A stretch of 64,000 nt of DNA, taken from positions 1 through 64,000 of the forward strand of contig NZ_JAFMST010000014.1 in assembly GCF_017916275.1 (NCBI RefSeq). The letters run 5' to 3'. The position numbers and the translations under genes were made by a program. Source of the stretch: Rubellimicrobium arenae. GTDB lineage: Bacteria > Pseudomonadota > Alphaproteobacteria > Rhodobacterales > Rhodobacteraceae. Of the stretch, positions 18,995 to 27,787 are shown in pieces. The notes beneath the pieces are model-generated. The model was not told the DNA's origin, did not search any database, and saw nothing but the letters and a program-made list of their open reading frames with translations. Within the stretch, counting starts at the first letter, position 1, and each line of letters begins with the position of its first letter.

Positions 18995-19020
18995 CGCCGC
19001 GCGAGGATGCTCGCGCGGCG
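18995..19020. terminator. Long GC hairpin after ccoGHIS
   Basis: A perfect 11-bp stem (CGCCGCGCGAG / CTCGCGCGGCG) with loop GATG starts 10 bases beyond the ccoS stop. It has no T-run. It sits between ccoS and the converging GMC oxidoreductase gene. Confidence 0.5.
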
Positions 19021-19098
19021 CGTCAGGCCCGAGGATGAGCGGCAGCCCGGAGCCGCCTCCTCCCCCTTACGGAAGGAGCGCCGGCATCGGGCCGGCTG

Positions 19099-20724
19099 TC
19101 ACTCGAGTCCCATGACGAAGTCGGCGCAGCGGTCCCCCAGCATCAGGGCCGGAGCCGTGGTGTTCCCGGCGTTGATGTTGGGGCAGGCGGACATGTCGGC
19201 CACCCGCAGCCCCTCGATCCCCCGCACCCGCATGCGCGCGTCGAGCACGGCCATCCGGTCGCCATCGGCGCCCATCCTGGCCGTCCCGGCCGGATGATAG
19301 TTCGTCTTGACCATCTTGCGGCAATGCGCGGCAAGGCTTTCGTCGTCGAGCCTTGCGGGATCGGGGAACTTCACTTCCCTGGTGCGGCTCCTGAGGGGCT
19401 CGGTCTGGAAGGCGCGCAGGAAGAAGCGCTGGCCCTCGATCATCGCCCGCATGTCCTCGGGCTCCTTGAGAAGGTTCGGCGAGACGATCGGCTTGTCGGC
19501 GGGGTTGGCCGAGCGGAGCTTCACCCAGCCTCGCGACTTGGGCTTCACGACCACCGTGGTGATGGTCATGCCGTAGGTGTTCTGCATGACCTTGAGCAGG
19601 TCGCGGTCGAGATAGACGATCGGGACGCAAAACGCCTGGATGGTCGGCTCGGCCGTGGGATCTGTCGGGTTGACGAAGGCGCCGGCCTCCACCCCCGCCG
19701 AGGTGATCACGCCCGTCCCGAACAGCTTGAAATGGAGGCCGTGCTTGATCATCCGCCACCCCTCGCCCTGGCGGTAGTAGCCGTACTTGCCGTTGGCGAC
19801 CGAGATGATGGGCACCTCGGGATGGTCCACGAGGTTCTGGCCCACGCCGGGGTGGTCGGCCAGCACCTCGACCCCGTGCTCGCGCAGGTGGTCCGCGGGT
19901 CCGACCCCCGACAGCATCAGCAGCTTGGGCGTGATCAGCGCGCCGGCCGTCAGGACGACCTCGCCGCGGGCGTAGCTGCGATGCTCCTGCCCCGTCTTGT
20001 CGCGCCACAGGACGCCGACCGCGCGGCCGTTCTCGATCAGCACCCGTTCGGCGCGCGCCTCGAGCCGCAGGTCGAGCCTGGGGTCCTTCTCGAGAGGCGA
20101 GATGAAGGCATAGGCGGCCGAGGACCGCTTTCCGTGGCGGTTCATGAACTGGTAGAAGCCCACGCCCCGCTGGGCGGCGCCGTTGAAGTCGGGGTTGAAG
20201 GGCTCGCCCATGCCTTGGACCGCCTGCACGAACCAGCGCGACATCTGGTCGATGTGCCCGGGGTCCGAGACCTGCAACGGCCCGTCCACGTTATGGAATT
20301 CGTTGTAGATGCGGTTGTTGTCCTCCATGCGCCGCATGTGGTGCAGGACCGCCGGCCAGGACCAGTCCGCGCCGTCGTTGTTGCCGCGCAGGATCTCGTT
20401 CCACTCCTCGTAGTCCGAGGGGCGCCCGCGCATGTAGACCTGCGCGTTCACCGAGCTCCCGCCTCCCAGCACGTTGCCCTGCGGGATGTCGTGGGCGCGT
20501 CCGCCCAGATGCTCCTGCGGCGGGGTCGTGTGGTAGTGCATGAACTTGCTGCCGTTGATCATCTTGAAGATGCCCGGCGGCATGTCGAGCAGGGGATGGC
20601 GGTGCGAGTACCCTCCCTCGAGAAGGAGCACCCGGTGCCCGCCATCCGTCACGAGCCGGGACGCCGCGACGCAGCCGGCCGCACCCCCGCCCACCACGAT
20701 GTAGTCGTATTCCTCACGTGACAT
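19099..20724 (-). CDS. GMC family FAD oxidoreductase (choline dehydrogenase-like)
   Basis: This 541-residue flavoprotein has an N-terminal FAD-binding VVGGGAAGCVAASRL (about 8-22), the GMC signature 1 region (GNVLGGGSSVNAQVYMRG) and a C-terminal active-site region YHPAGTARMGADGDRM with NAGNTTAPALMLGDRCAD. The family oxidises alcohol or sugar hydroxyls. It is similar to choline dehydrogenase, but no betaine genes are near. Its 22-base spacing from the GntR gene and the adjacent sugar operon point to a sugar or polyol substrate, which is inference. The ATG at 20724 gives the usual MSREEYDYIVVG start. Confidence 0.85.
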   Translation of the reverse strand: MSREEYDYIVVGGGAAGCVAASRLVTDGGHRVLLLEGGYSHRHPLLDMPPGIFKMINGSKFMHYHTTPPQEHLGGRAHDIPQGNVLGGGSSVNAQVYMRGRPSDYEEWNEILRGNNDGADWSWPAVLHHMRRMEDNNRIYNEFHNVDGPLQVSDPGHIDQMSRWFVQAVQGMGEPFNPDFNGAAQRGVGFYQFMNRHGKRSSAAYAFISPLEKDPRLDLRLEARAERVLIENGRAVGVLWRDKTGQEHRSYARGEVVLTAGALITPKLLMLSGVGPADHLREHGVEVLADHPGVGQNLVDHPEVPIISVANGKYGYYRQGEGWRMIKHGLHFKLFGTGVITSAGVEAGAFVNPTDPTAEPTIQAFCVPIVYLDRDLLKVMQNTYGMTITTVVVKPKSRGWVKLRSANPADKPIVSPNLLKEPEDMRAMIEGQRFFLRAFQTEPLRSRTREVKFPDPARLDDESLAAHCRKMVKTNYHPAGTARMGADGDRMAVLDARMRVRGIEGLRVADMSACPNINAGNTTAPALMLGDRCADFVMGLE

Positions 20725-20746
20725 GCTGGTCTTCCCCGTGGAGCCG

Positions 20747-21466
20747 TCAGAGGCCCTCGAATGTGCCCCGGACATATTCCCAGGCGGCGTTGAGATGGGA
20801 GGTGAGCGCGGCCTCGGCCGCATCGGGATCGCGGTCCTGGATCGCCGTGAAGATGTCCCGGTGGCGCAGCCAGTTCACCCGGTTCCGTTCGGGGGATCGG
20901 GGCATCTTGGTCCAGTGCTCGGCCAGCCAGGCGGTGAAGGCCTTGTGAACCGCGGGAAGGATGGGGTTGCGCGGGATGTCGTAAAGCACCGCATGGAAGG
21001 CCACGTCGGTCGCATAGAACCGTTCGCTGTCGGGAACGGCCGCCTCGTTCTCGGCCAAGGCCCGGGCCAGCGCGGCAATGTCGGCCTTGCGGGCCTGGAG
21101 AGCCGCGTGCCGTACCAGCGCCCCTTCGATCAGGATGCGCGTGTCGTAAAGGTTCTTCACGCCCCCCGACTCCCGAAGGAGATGGCCGACGACCCCCCCC
21201 GCCGCGGCCAGGGCGGCGTCCGCGCCCGGGCGGCGCACCACGGGACGGTATCGGGGACGGCTTTCCACGAGGCCCCGGCTCGCGAGCTGGGCCACGGCTT
21301 CGCGCACCACGGTCCGGCTTACGCCGTAGGTGTCGATGAGGTCGCGTTCCGGCGGAAGATGCGCCCCGTCCGGCAGGGCCCCGGACACGATGCGCGCCTC
21401 CAGCTCCCGGACAACCGCGTCGGCGGCGCGCGTTCCCAGGCGCAAGATTTCGGTTTCGTCGGTCAT
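20747..21466 (-). CDS. GntR family regulator, FadR/FCD subfamily
   Basis: This 239-residue repressor-type protein has an N-terminal winged helix (about 10-80; PPERDLIDTYGVSRTVVREAVAQLASRGLV) and an all-helical FCD ligand domain (about 100-230). FCD regulators of this group bind sugar acids or other organic acids through a metal site built from Asp and His residues (DVAFHAVLYDIPRN holds candidates). It is divergent from the sugar operon and probably binds the palindrome at 21628. Confidence 0.92.
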   Translation of the reverse strand: MTDETEILRLGTRAADAVVRELEARIVSGALPDGAHLPPERDLIDTYGVSRTVVREAVAQLASRGLVESRPRYRPVVRRPGADAALAAAGGVVGHLLRESGGVKNLYDTRILIEGALVRHAALQARKADIAALARALAENEAAVPDSERFYATDVAFHAVLYDIPRNPILPAVHKAFTAWLAEHWTKMPRSPERNRVNWLRHRDIFTAIQDRDPDAAEAALTSHLNAAWEYVRGTFEGL

Positions 21467-21488
21467 TCAGGCAAGTCCAAGGCCGCTC

Positions 21489-21499
21489 TGGTATGACTA
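21489..21499. promoter_or_regulatory. Imperfect GntR operator (site 1)
   Basis: TGGTATGACTA is one mismatch from the core of the palindrome at 21628 read on the opposite strand (TGGTATGACCA). It lies 23 bases before the gntR ATG, a natural place for self-repression. Confidence 0.5.
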
Positions 21500-21543
21500 T
21501 ATAGATGCCAGCGGACCGCGCAAATGGAAGTTGCAGCTATCCC

Positions 21544-21557
21544 TGCGAACGTTTGCA
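21544..21557. promoter_or_regulatory. LacI-type operator-like palindrome
   Basis: TGCGAACGTTTGCA is a 14-base near-perfect palindrome (one mismatched pair) around a central CG. It resembles LacI/PurR/CcpA-family operators. No LacI-type gene is in the window, so a regulator encoded elsewhere is implied. Confidence 0.45.
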
Positions 21558-21627
21558 CCTGCAGAAATAAGCCTATCTGTGAATCGGCTCTTGACTACCG
21601 GCCCCAAATAAGCCCCAATGCCGCCAG

Positions 21628-21642
21628 TTTGGTCATACCAAA
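21628..21642. promoter_or_regulatory. GntR operator (site 2), upstream of the sugar operon
   Basis: TTTGGTCATACCAAA is a perfect inverted repeat (TTTGGT-N3-ACCAAA) of the TGGT-N3-ACCA type bound by FCD-family GntR regulators. It ends 33 bases before the chosen start of the aldehyde dehydrogenase gene, where binding would block transcription. Confidence 0.75.
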
Positions 21643-21675
21643 GGCGACTTGCTGGTGCTGAACGGCCTTCTTTCC

Positions 21676-23127
21676 ATGATTTCCGACGCGCGCCCGTTCG
21701 AGGCGCGCATGTTCATCAACGGCCAGTGGCATGATCCTGCCGGGCTGGCGGTGGACGAAGTCGAGGATCCGGCCACCGGCCGCATCATCGCGACCACGCC
21801 GGCCGGAACCCGCGCCCATGCCGAGGAGGCGCTGGCTGCCGCCCGGGCCGCCCAGCCCGCCTGGGCCAGGATCCCGGCGGTCGAACGCGGCCGGGCCGTT
21901 CTGGCGCTGGCCGATGCCGTCCATGCCGAGGCCGAGACGCTGGCCCGCATCGTGGTCCTGGAACAGGGCAAGCCCCTGGGACAGGCGCGGGGCGAGATCG
22001 GCGCGACCGAGACCTTCCTGCGCTACGCCGCCGAGTGGGCCCGCCGGATCGAGGGGGAGATCCTGCCCTCCGACGCCGAGAACGAGGAGATCTGGATCCG
22101 CCGCCTGCCGCACGGGGTCGTGGCGGGGCTGACGGCCTGGAACTATCCCTCGGCGCTGGCGACGCGGAAGCTCGGTCCCGCCCTGGTCGCCGGGAACACC
22201 TTCGTGCTCAAGGCGCACGAGTTCACCCCCCTTTCGGGCTTGGCCCTGGCGGCGCTGGCCGAGCGGATCGGGCTGCCCCGGGGGGTGTTCAACGTCGTGA
22301 CCGGCGATGGCCGCAACGTCGGCCGCGCGCTGGTCGAAGGCGCAGACATGACCACGATGACGGGGTCGACCCGCGCAGGCCGCGAGATCTATGCGGCGGG
22401 CGCCCCCTCCATCAAGAACCTCCGCCTGGAACTGGGCGGCAAGGCCCCCTTCATCGTCATGGAGGACGCGGACATCGAACGCGCGGTGGACGCCGCCGTG
22501 GCCGCGCGCTTCACCAACTGCGGGCAGATCTGCACCTGCAATGAACGCATGTATCTGCACGAGGCCATCGCGGACGAGTTCCTCGACCGCTTCGTCCAGA
22601 AATCCAGGGCCCTGAGCATCGGCCCCGGCATGGAGGACCCCGACCTGGGCCCCAAGATCTCGGGCGGGGAGGTGGAGAAGGTCGAAGCCATGACCGTTGC
22701 CTCCATCGAGCAGGGCGCAGAGGTGCTGCTTCGGGGCGGCCCGCTGACGGAAGGCCGGTACGAGCACGGGCATTTCATGGCGCCGACCGTGCTGCTGGCG
22801 CGGTCGAACGACTTGCCGGTGATGAAGGACGAGGTCTTCGGGCCCGTCGTCGCGGCCCAGCGGATCGGCTCCTTCGAGGAAGCGCTGACCCTGGCCAACG
22901 ATTCGGCCTACGGGCTCTCGGCCTATGTCTGGTCGGCGAACCTCAAGCGGGTCTTCCAGGCGGCCGAGGGCCTGCACTTCGGCGAGATCTACTGCAACCG
23001 CACCAACGGGGAGCTGGTGCAGGGCTTCCATACCGGCTGGGGTCTTTCGGGCCTGGGCGGGGAGGACGGAAAGTGGGGCTTCGACGGATACCTCCGAAAG
23101 AAGACCATGTACGTGAATTGGGCCTGA
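21676..23127 (+). CDS. NAD-dependent aldehyde dehydrogenase, AldA (lactaldehyde/glycolaldehyde) type
   Basis: This 483-residue enzyme is similar to E. coli AldA over its length. Catalytic Glu252 is in LELGGKAP and Cys286 in NCGQIC. The C-terminal segments FGEIYCNRTN, QGFHTGWGLSGLGGEDGKWG are typical of this subgroup. It oxidises short hydroxy-aldehydes to acids. The ATG at 21676 is chosen, but it has a poor ribosome site; TTG 21649 and GTG 21655 are alternatives. First gene of the operon. Confidence 0.85.
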   Translation: MISDARPFEARMFINGQWHDPAGLAVDEVEDPATGRIIATTPAGTRAHAEEALAAARAAQPAWARIPAVERGRAVLALADAVHAEAETLARIVVLEQGKPLGQARGEIGATETFLRYAAEWARRIEGEILPSDAENEEIWIRRLPHGVVAGLTAWNYPSALATRKLGPALVAGNTFVLKAHEFTPLSGLALAALAERIGLPRGVFNVVTGDGRNVGRALVEGADMTTMTGSTRAGREIYAAGAPSIKNLRLELGGKAPFIVMEDADIERAVDAAVAARFTNCGQICTCNERMYLHEAIADEFLDRFVQKSRALSIGPGMEDPDLGPKISGGEVEKVEAMTVASIEQGAEVLLRGGPLTEGRYEHGHFMAPTVLLARSNDLPVMKDEVFGPVVAAQRIGSFEEALTLANDSAYGLSAYVWSANLKRVFQAAEGLHFGEIYCNRTNGELVQGFHTGWGLSGLGGEDGKWGFDGYLRKKTMYVNWA

Positions 23128-23146
23128 CGACAGGCCCATGAACGAT

Positions 23147-23166
23147 GCCGCCGGGAGGACGGCGGC
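23147..23166 (+). other. Hairpin between the aldehyde dehydrogenase and binding-protein genes
   Basis: A 6-bp stem (GCCGCC / GGCGGC) with an 8-base loop lies directly before the ribosome site of the solute-binding protein gene. It may act as a processing or stability element that sets the level of the next gene. Confidence 0.35.
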
Positions 23167-23185
23167 TCCAAACGGGAGGAATGGA

Positions 23186-24160
23186 ATGAACAGACGCACT
23201 CTGCTGGGGGCCACCGCCTTCGCCGTCCTGGGCTGGGCGGGGCTCGCCACGGCGCAGGACCTGCCGCCGCTGGAGCAGAAGGACAGCTACACCGTCGGCT
23301 TCGCCCAGAGCGAGTCGAACAACCCCTGGCGCATCGCCGAGACCAAGTCGTTCCAGGACACCGCCGCCCAGTGCGGCTGGAACCTGATCGTGACCGACGC
23401 GGGCGGCTCGGCCGCCAAGCAGGTGGCGGACGTCGACTCGATGATCGCGCAGGGCATCGACGTGCTCTTCCTACCCCCGCGCGAGGAAAGCCCGCTCATC
23501 CCCGCCGTGATGCGCGCCAAGGCCGCGGGCATTCCCGTGTTCCTGGTGGACCGTTCGGTGGATCCGAACGTGGCGCAGGCCGGGCGCGACTACGTGGCCT
23601 TCCTGGGGTCGGACTTCGTGGACCAGGGCCGCCGCGTGGCCGAGTACGTGATCCAGAACTTCCAGGGCGAGGAGGGCAAGATCATCGAGCTGGAGGGGAC
23701 CACCGGCTCCTCGCCCGCCAACGACCGCAAGCGCGGCTTCGACGAGGCCATCGCCGCCGACTCGAAGTTCCAGATCCTCGAGTCCCGTTCGGGCGACTTT
23801 GCCCGCGACGAGGGCCGCCGCGTCATGGAAACGCTGCTGCAGGCGCATCCGGACGTGAACATCGTATACGCCCACAACGACGAGATGGCGATCGGCGCGA
23901 TCCAGGCCCTTGAGGCCGCGGGCCGCAAGCCCGGCGAGGACGTGATGGTCGTGTCCATCGACGGCACCCGCGACGCGCTGCAGGCGATCATCGACGGCAA
24001 GATGGCCGTGACCGTGGAGTCCTCGCCGTTCTTCGGCCCGCTGTCCTGCGAGACGATGAAGCGCTACGCCGCCGGCGAAGCCATCGAGCCCTGGGTGAAG
24101 GTCGAGGACCGCATCTTCACCGCCGAGAATGCCCAAGAGAGCATCGCGGGCGCGTACTGA
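23186..24160 (+). CDS. Sugar ABC transporter substrate-binding protein, YtfQ-like
   Basis: This 324-residue periplasmic protein has a signal peptide of about 23 residues (MNRRTLLG... cleaved after ATA). The paired arginines and following TLL resemble a Tat signal. The mature part aligns in pattern with E. coli YtfQ, a galactofuranose binder: YTVGFAQSESNNPWRIAETKS, PVFLVDRSVD, GTTGSSPANDRKRGF, SGDFARDEGRRVME and VYAHNDEMAIGAIQA. The sugar is probably a furanose or related aldose or acid. GGGAGG precedes the ATG; an overlapping ATG 5 bases earlier is out of frame. Confidence 0.88.
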   Translation: MNRRTLLGATAFAVLGWAGLATAQDLPPLEQKDSYTVGFAQSESNNPWRIAETKSFQDTAAQCGWNLIVTDAGGSAAKQVADVDSMIAQGIDVLFLPPREESPLIPAVMRAKAAGIPVFLVDRSVDPNVAQAGRDYVAFLGSDFVDQGRRVAEYVIQNFQGEEGKIIELEGTTGSSPANDRKRGFDEAIAADSKFQILESRSGDFARDEGRRVMETLLQAHPDVNIVYAHNDEMAIGAIQALEAAGRKPGEDVMVVSIDGTRDALQAIIDGKMAVTVESSPFFGPLSCETMKRYAAGEAIEPWVKVEDRIFTAENAQESIAGAY

Positions 24161-24169
24161 GTTCGACCC

Positions 24170-24194
24170 GGCCCCCTGCCACGGGCGGGGGGCC
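24170..24194 (+). other. Stem-loop after the binding-protein gene
   Basis: An 11-bp stem (GGCCCCCTGCC / GGCGGGGGGCC, one G-U pair) with a 3-base loop starts 9 bases after the stop. Stem-loops in this position often protect the binding-protein mRNA and reduce expression of downstream transporter genes. Confidence 0.5.
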
Positions 24195-24233
24195 GATCCC
24201 TGGGGCGGAACGCCCACCACAGGAGGGCCCGCC

Positions 24234-25772
24234 ATGGCCGAGCCTCTGCTTCGGATGTCCGGGATCACCAAGGCCTTCGCCGGTGTGCCCGCCCTCCGCG
24301 ACGCTTCCCTCACCATCCTCCCCGGAGAGGTCCACGCGCTCGTGGGCCAGAACGGCGCGGGCAAGTCCACGCTGATCAAGATCCTGACGGGCGTCTACCG
24401 CCGCGACGGCGGCGAGGTCCTGTGGCAGGGCCGTCCCGTGGACCTGCGGTCGCCGCGCGACGCGCAGGGCGTGGGCATCGCCACCATCTATCAGGAACTC
24501 ACGCTCGTCCCGCAGCGGACGGTGACCGAGAACATCGTCCTGGGCTACGAGCCCCGCAAGCCATGGGGCGCCATCGACTGGCGCGCCGCCGATGCGCGCG
24601 CGCGCGAGGTACTCTCCCGATTCGGGATCGAGCTGGACCTTCACCGGCCGCTGGGCTCCTACCCCACCGCGATCCAGCAGCTCGTGGCCATTGGTCGCGC
24701 GGCCTCCATGGACACCCGGCTCCTCATCATGGACGAGCCGACCTCCTCGCTCGACGAGCGCGAGGTGGAGACGCTGTTCGGGGTCATCCGGGCCCTCAAG
24801 GATCGGGGGACCTCCATCCTTTACGTCAGCCACTTCCTCGACGAGCTGTTCCAGGTCTGCGACGGCGTCACCATCATGCGCGACGGCCGCACGGTGGGCG
24901 AGACGCGGATCGCGGACACCACCAAGCTCGATCTCATCGCCGGGATGCTGGGCCGCGACCCCGACGAGATCCGGGCGGCGGGCCGGACGCAGCTGTCCAC
25001 CGACCAGACCAGCACGGGCCCCGTGTTCCTCGAAGCCAAGGGCCTGTCTTCGGACCGGCGACTGCGCAAGCTGGACCTGGAGGTCCGCGCCGGGGAGATC
25101 GTGGGCCTCGCGGGGCTCCTGGGCTCGGGCCGGACCGAGGCCGCGCGCGCGGTCTTCGGGCTCGACAAGGTGACCGGCGGCACGCTCCGGGTCGGGGGGC
25201 GCGAGGTGCGGATCAACACGCCCCGCGACGCCATCGACGCGGGCATCGCCTTCCTGACCGAGGACCGCAAGGTCGAAGGGATCATCCCCGACCTGTCCGT
25301 GCGCGAGAACCTGACGCTGGCCCTCCTTCCCCGGCTGTCCCGCATGGGCATCGTCGACGAGGCGCGGGAGCGCCAGATCGTGGACGGCTTCATCAAGGCG
25401 CTGGGCATCCGCACCGCCGACATGGACCAGCCCATCCGCGAGCTGTCGGGCGGCAACCAGCAGAAGGTCCTTCTGGGCCGCTGGCTGGCGCTGGAGCCCA
25501 AGCTCCTCATCCTTGACGAGCCCACGCGGGGCGTCGACGTCGGCGCCAAGCTGGAGATTCAGTCGATCATCGCCAAGCACGTCGAGCAGGGCTGCGCCGT
25601 GCTGCTCATCTCCTCGGAGTTCGAGGAGCTGATCGAGGGCGCGCACAACATCGTCGTGCTGCAGGATGGGCGGTCCGTGCGCCGCCTGAACAACCCCGGC
25701 GTGACCGAGGCATCGCTGATCCACGCCATCGCCGAGCCCCCCGACGACCCCCATATGGAGGCCGCTGAATGA
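24234..25772 (+). CDS. Sugar ABC transporter ATP-binding protein, YtfR-like
   Basis: This 512-residue protein has tandem ATPase domains. The first has Walker A GQNGAGKST (about residues 40-48) and Walker B LLIMDEPTSSLD. The second has the reduced P-loop LLGSGRTEAA usual in sugar importers, then LSGGNQQKVLLGRWLA and LLILDEPTRGVD. It powers sugar uptake with the adjacent permeases. AGGAGG lies upstream of the ATG, and the stop overlaps the next start (ATGA). Confidence 0.94.
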   Translation: MAEPLLRMSGITKAFAGVPALRDASLTILPGEVHALVGQNGAGKSTLIKILTGVYRRDGGEVLWQGRPVDLRSPRDAQGVGIATIYQELTLVPQRTVTENIVLGYEPRKPWGAIDWRAADARAREVLSRFGIELDLHRPLGSYPTAIQQLVAIGRAASMDTRLLIMDEPTSSLDEREVETLFGVIRALKDRGTSILYVSHFLDELFQVCDGVTIMRDGRTVGETRIADTTKLDLIAGMLGRDPDEIRAAGRTQLSTDQTSTGPVFLEAKGLSSDRRLRKLDLEVRAGEIVGLAGLLGSGRTEAARAVFGLDKVTGGTLRVGGREVRINTPRDAIDAGIAFLTEDRKVEGIIPDLSVRENLTLALLPRLSRMGIVDEARERQIVDGFIKALGIRTADMDQPIRELSGGNQQKVLLGRWLALEPKLLILDEPTRGVDVGAKLEIQSIIAKHVEQGCAVLLISSEFEELIEGAHNIVVLQDGRSVRRLNNPGVTEASLIHAIAEPPDDPHMEAAE

Positions 25773-26785
25773 GCCAGCAGAACAGCCTGACCGGCCGCGG
25801 CCTGGGCGGAGTGGGCGAAGCCCCGGCCCCGCGCCGGTCGCGCCTGAACCGCCGCTTCCTGGGGCTCGTGGCGGCGCTTGCGGCGCTGATCCTCCTGAAC
25901 GTCGTGCTGACGCCGAACTTCCTGGCCATCCAGACGCTGGCCGTGAACGTGAGCCAGGTCGCCACGGTGGCCATCGTCGCGCTGGGCATGACGCTGGTGA
26001 TCGCCACCGGCGGCGTGGACCTGTCGGTGGGCGCGGTCATGGCCGTCGCGGGCGCGCTGGCGCCCCTGATCTTCGGGAGCGCCTGGGGTCAGGCCAACCC
26101 GGGGCTGGGCCTCGCGGCGGCCATCGTGGCCCCGCTGCTGGTCGCCATGTGCTGCGGGCTGTTCAATGGGTCGCTGGTCAGCTTCCTGGGCGTGCAGCCG
26201 ATCATCGCGACGCTGATCCTGTTCATCTCGGGGCGGGGCGTCGCGCAGGTGCTGACGAACGGCAACCTCCAGACCTTCTCGAACCCGAGCTTCACCTGGC
26301 TGGGCACGGGGCGCGTCCTTGGCCTGCCGGTGCAGGGCTGGATCGCGCTGGGCCTGACGGTGATCGTGGCCCTGGTCGTCCGCAAGACGATCTACGGGCG
26401 CTACCTGCTGTCCGTGGGCGGCAACGAGCGCGCGGCGGCGCTGGCCGGGACGCCGGTGGCCAGGGTGAAAATCGCGACCTACGCCATCGCCTCGACCTTT
26501 GCGGGCCTGGCCGGGCTGATCGACGTGGCCATCAACTCGGCCTCGGATGCGGCGCGCGTCGGCAACCTGATGGAGCTCGACGCCATCGCCGCCGCCGTGG
26601 TCGGCGGAGCCGCGCTGTCGGGCGGCCGCGCGCCGATCCTCGGGACGCTGCTGGGCGCGGTGTTCATCCAGCTCGTGGGCTATACGCTGATCGCCAACGG
26701 CGTGCCGGACGAGGCCACCTTCATCGTCACCGCCGCCATCATCGTCATCGCCGTCTATCTCCAGGACAGCCGGAGGCGCACATGA
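25769..26785 (+). CDS. Sugar ABC transporter permease, YtfT-like
   Basis: This 338-residue inner-membrane permease of the RbsC/BPD_transp_2 family has 8-10 helices. The GMTLVIATGGVDLSVGAVMAVAGA segment (about residues 72-95) and NERAAALAGTPVARVK are family hallmarks. It pairs with the next permease to form the membrane channel. ATGA overlaps join it to both neighbours. Confidence 0.94.
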   Translation: MSQQNSLTGRGLGGVGEAPAPRRSRLNRRFLGLVAALAALILLNVVLTPNFLAIQTLAVNVSQVATVAIVALGMTLVIATGGVDLSVGAVMAVAGALAPLIFGSAWGQANPGLGLAAAIVAPLLVAMCCGLFNGSLVSFLGVQPIIATLILFISGRGVAQVLTNGNLQTFSNPSFTWLGTGRVLGLPVQGWIALGLTVIVALVVRKTIYGRYLLSVGGNERAAALAGTPVARVKIATYAIASTFAGLAGLIDVAINSASDAARVGNLMELDAIAAAVVGGAALSGGRAPILGTLLGAVFIQLVGYTLIANGVPDEATFIVTAAIIVIAVYLQDSRRRT

Positions 26786-27783
26786 CCGCCCAGCCGCTCG
26801 ACCTCAACCTCCGCCGCTACATGCGCCCGCTGGGCGGGGGCACGCATCTCACCGTCTGGGTGGCGCTGGCCCTGCTCATCCTGTTCGGCGCGTGGCGCTA
26901 CGACAACTTCCTGTCGGCCTACAACATCTCGTCCTTCCTCCAGTACAACTCCATGTTCGTGCTGATCTCGGTGGGGATGTGCCTCGTCATCATGACGGGC
27001 GGCATCGACCTGTCGGTGGGCGCGGTGGCGGCACTGTCCTCGGTCGTGGCCGCGCTGCTGAGCGCGCGTGGCCTGGTCGTGGCGCTGCCCGCGGGCGTGC
27101 TGACCGGCCTTGTCGCGGGCGCCATCAACGCGGGGCTGATCGTCGGGCTGCGGCTGCCGCCCTTCATGGCGACGCTGGCCACCATGCTGGCCGCGAGGGG
27201 GACCTCGCTCGTGGTGTCGGACCGGCAGGCGGTGTCGGTGGACTGGACCTCGGATTTCACCGGGCTCGGCATGAACAAGATCGGCCCGATCCTGCCCTGG
27301 ACCATCGTGGTCGCGGCGGCGGTCGTGCTCGTCGCCTGGTACATCCTGGAAAGGACCTCTCTGGGCCGGACCGTGCTGGCCGTGGGCGGCAACGCCGAGG
27401 CCGCGCACCTCATGGGCCTCAAGACCTCGCGAGCGCTGGTGTTCGTCTACCTGTTCTCGGGCGCCTGCGCGGGGCTCGCCGGGGTGTTCCTGGCCTCGGG
27501 CTACGGCGCGGGTCAGCCGCTGGAAGGTCAGGGCTGGGAACTGGCCGCGATCGCCTCGGTGGTGGTGGGCGGCACGCTCCTGACCGGCGGCATGGGCTCG
27601 GTACCCGCGACGGTGGCGGGGGCGCTGCTCTTCGGCCTCGTCTTCAACCTTCTGAACTTCGAGAACGGCCTCGGGGTCATCTCGCTGTCGGCCTACTGGC
27701 AGTCAGTGATCCGGGGCGCCTTCCTCCTGATCGTGATCCTTTTGCAGGTGCGGCTGGCCCGCCCTGCCGCATCCAAGGCCTGA
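26782..27783 (+). CDS. Sugar ABC transporter permease, YjfF-like
   Basis: This second permease of 333 residues carries [25 protein letters not shown] (about 63-87) and [24 protein letters not shown]. Two different permeases with one tandem ATPase is the arrangement of E. coli ytfQRT-yjfF. The ATG overlaps the previous stop (ATGA), and the dehydratase gene begins 4 bases after its own stop. Confidence 0.93.
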   Translation: MTAQPLDLNLRRYMRPLGGGTHLTVWVALALLILFGAWRYDNFLSAYNISSFLQYNSMFVLISVGMCLVIMTGGIDLSVGAVAALSSVVAALLSARGLVVALPAGVLTGLVAGAINAGLIVGLRLPPFMATLATMLAARGTSLVVSDRQAVSVDWTSDFTGLGMNKIGPILPWTIVVAAAVVLVAWYILERTSLGRTVLAVGGNAEAAHLMGLKTSRALVFVYLFSGACAGLAGVFLASGYGAGQPLEGQGWELAAIASVVVGGTLLTGGMGSVPATVAGALLFGLVFNLLNFENGLGVISLSAYWQSVIRGAFLLIVILLQVRLARPAASKA

Positions 27784-27787
27784 CGTC

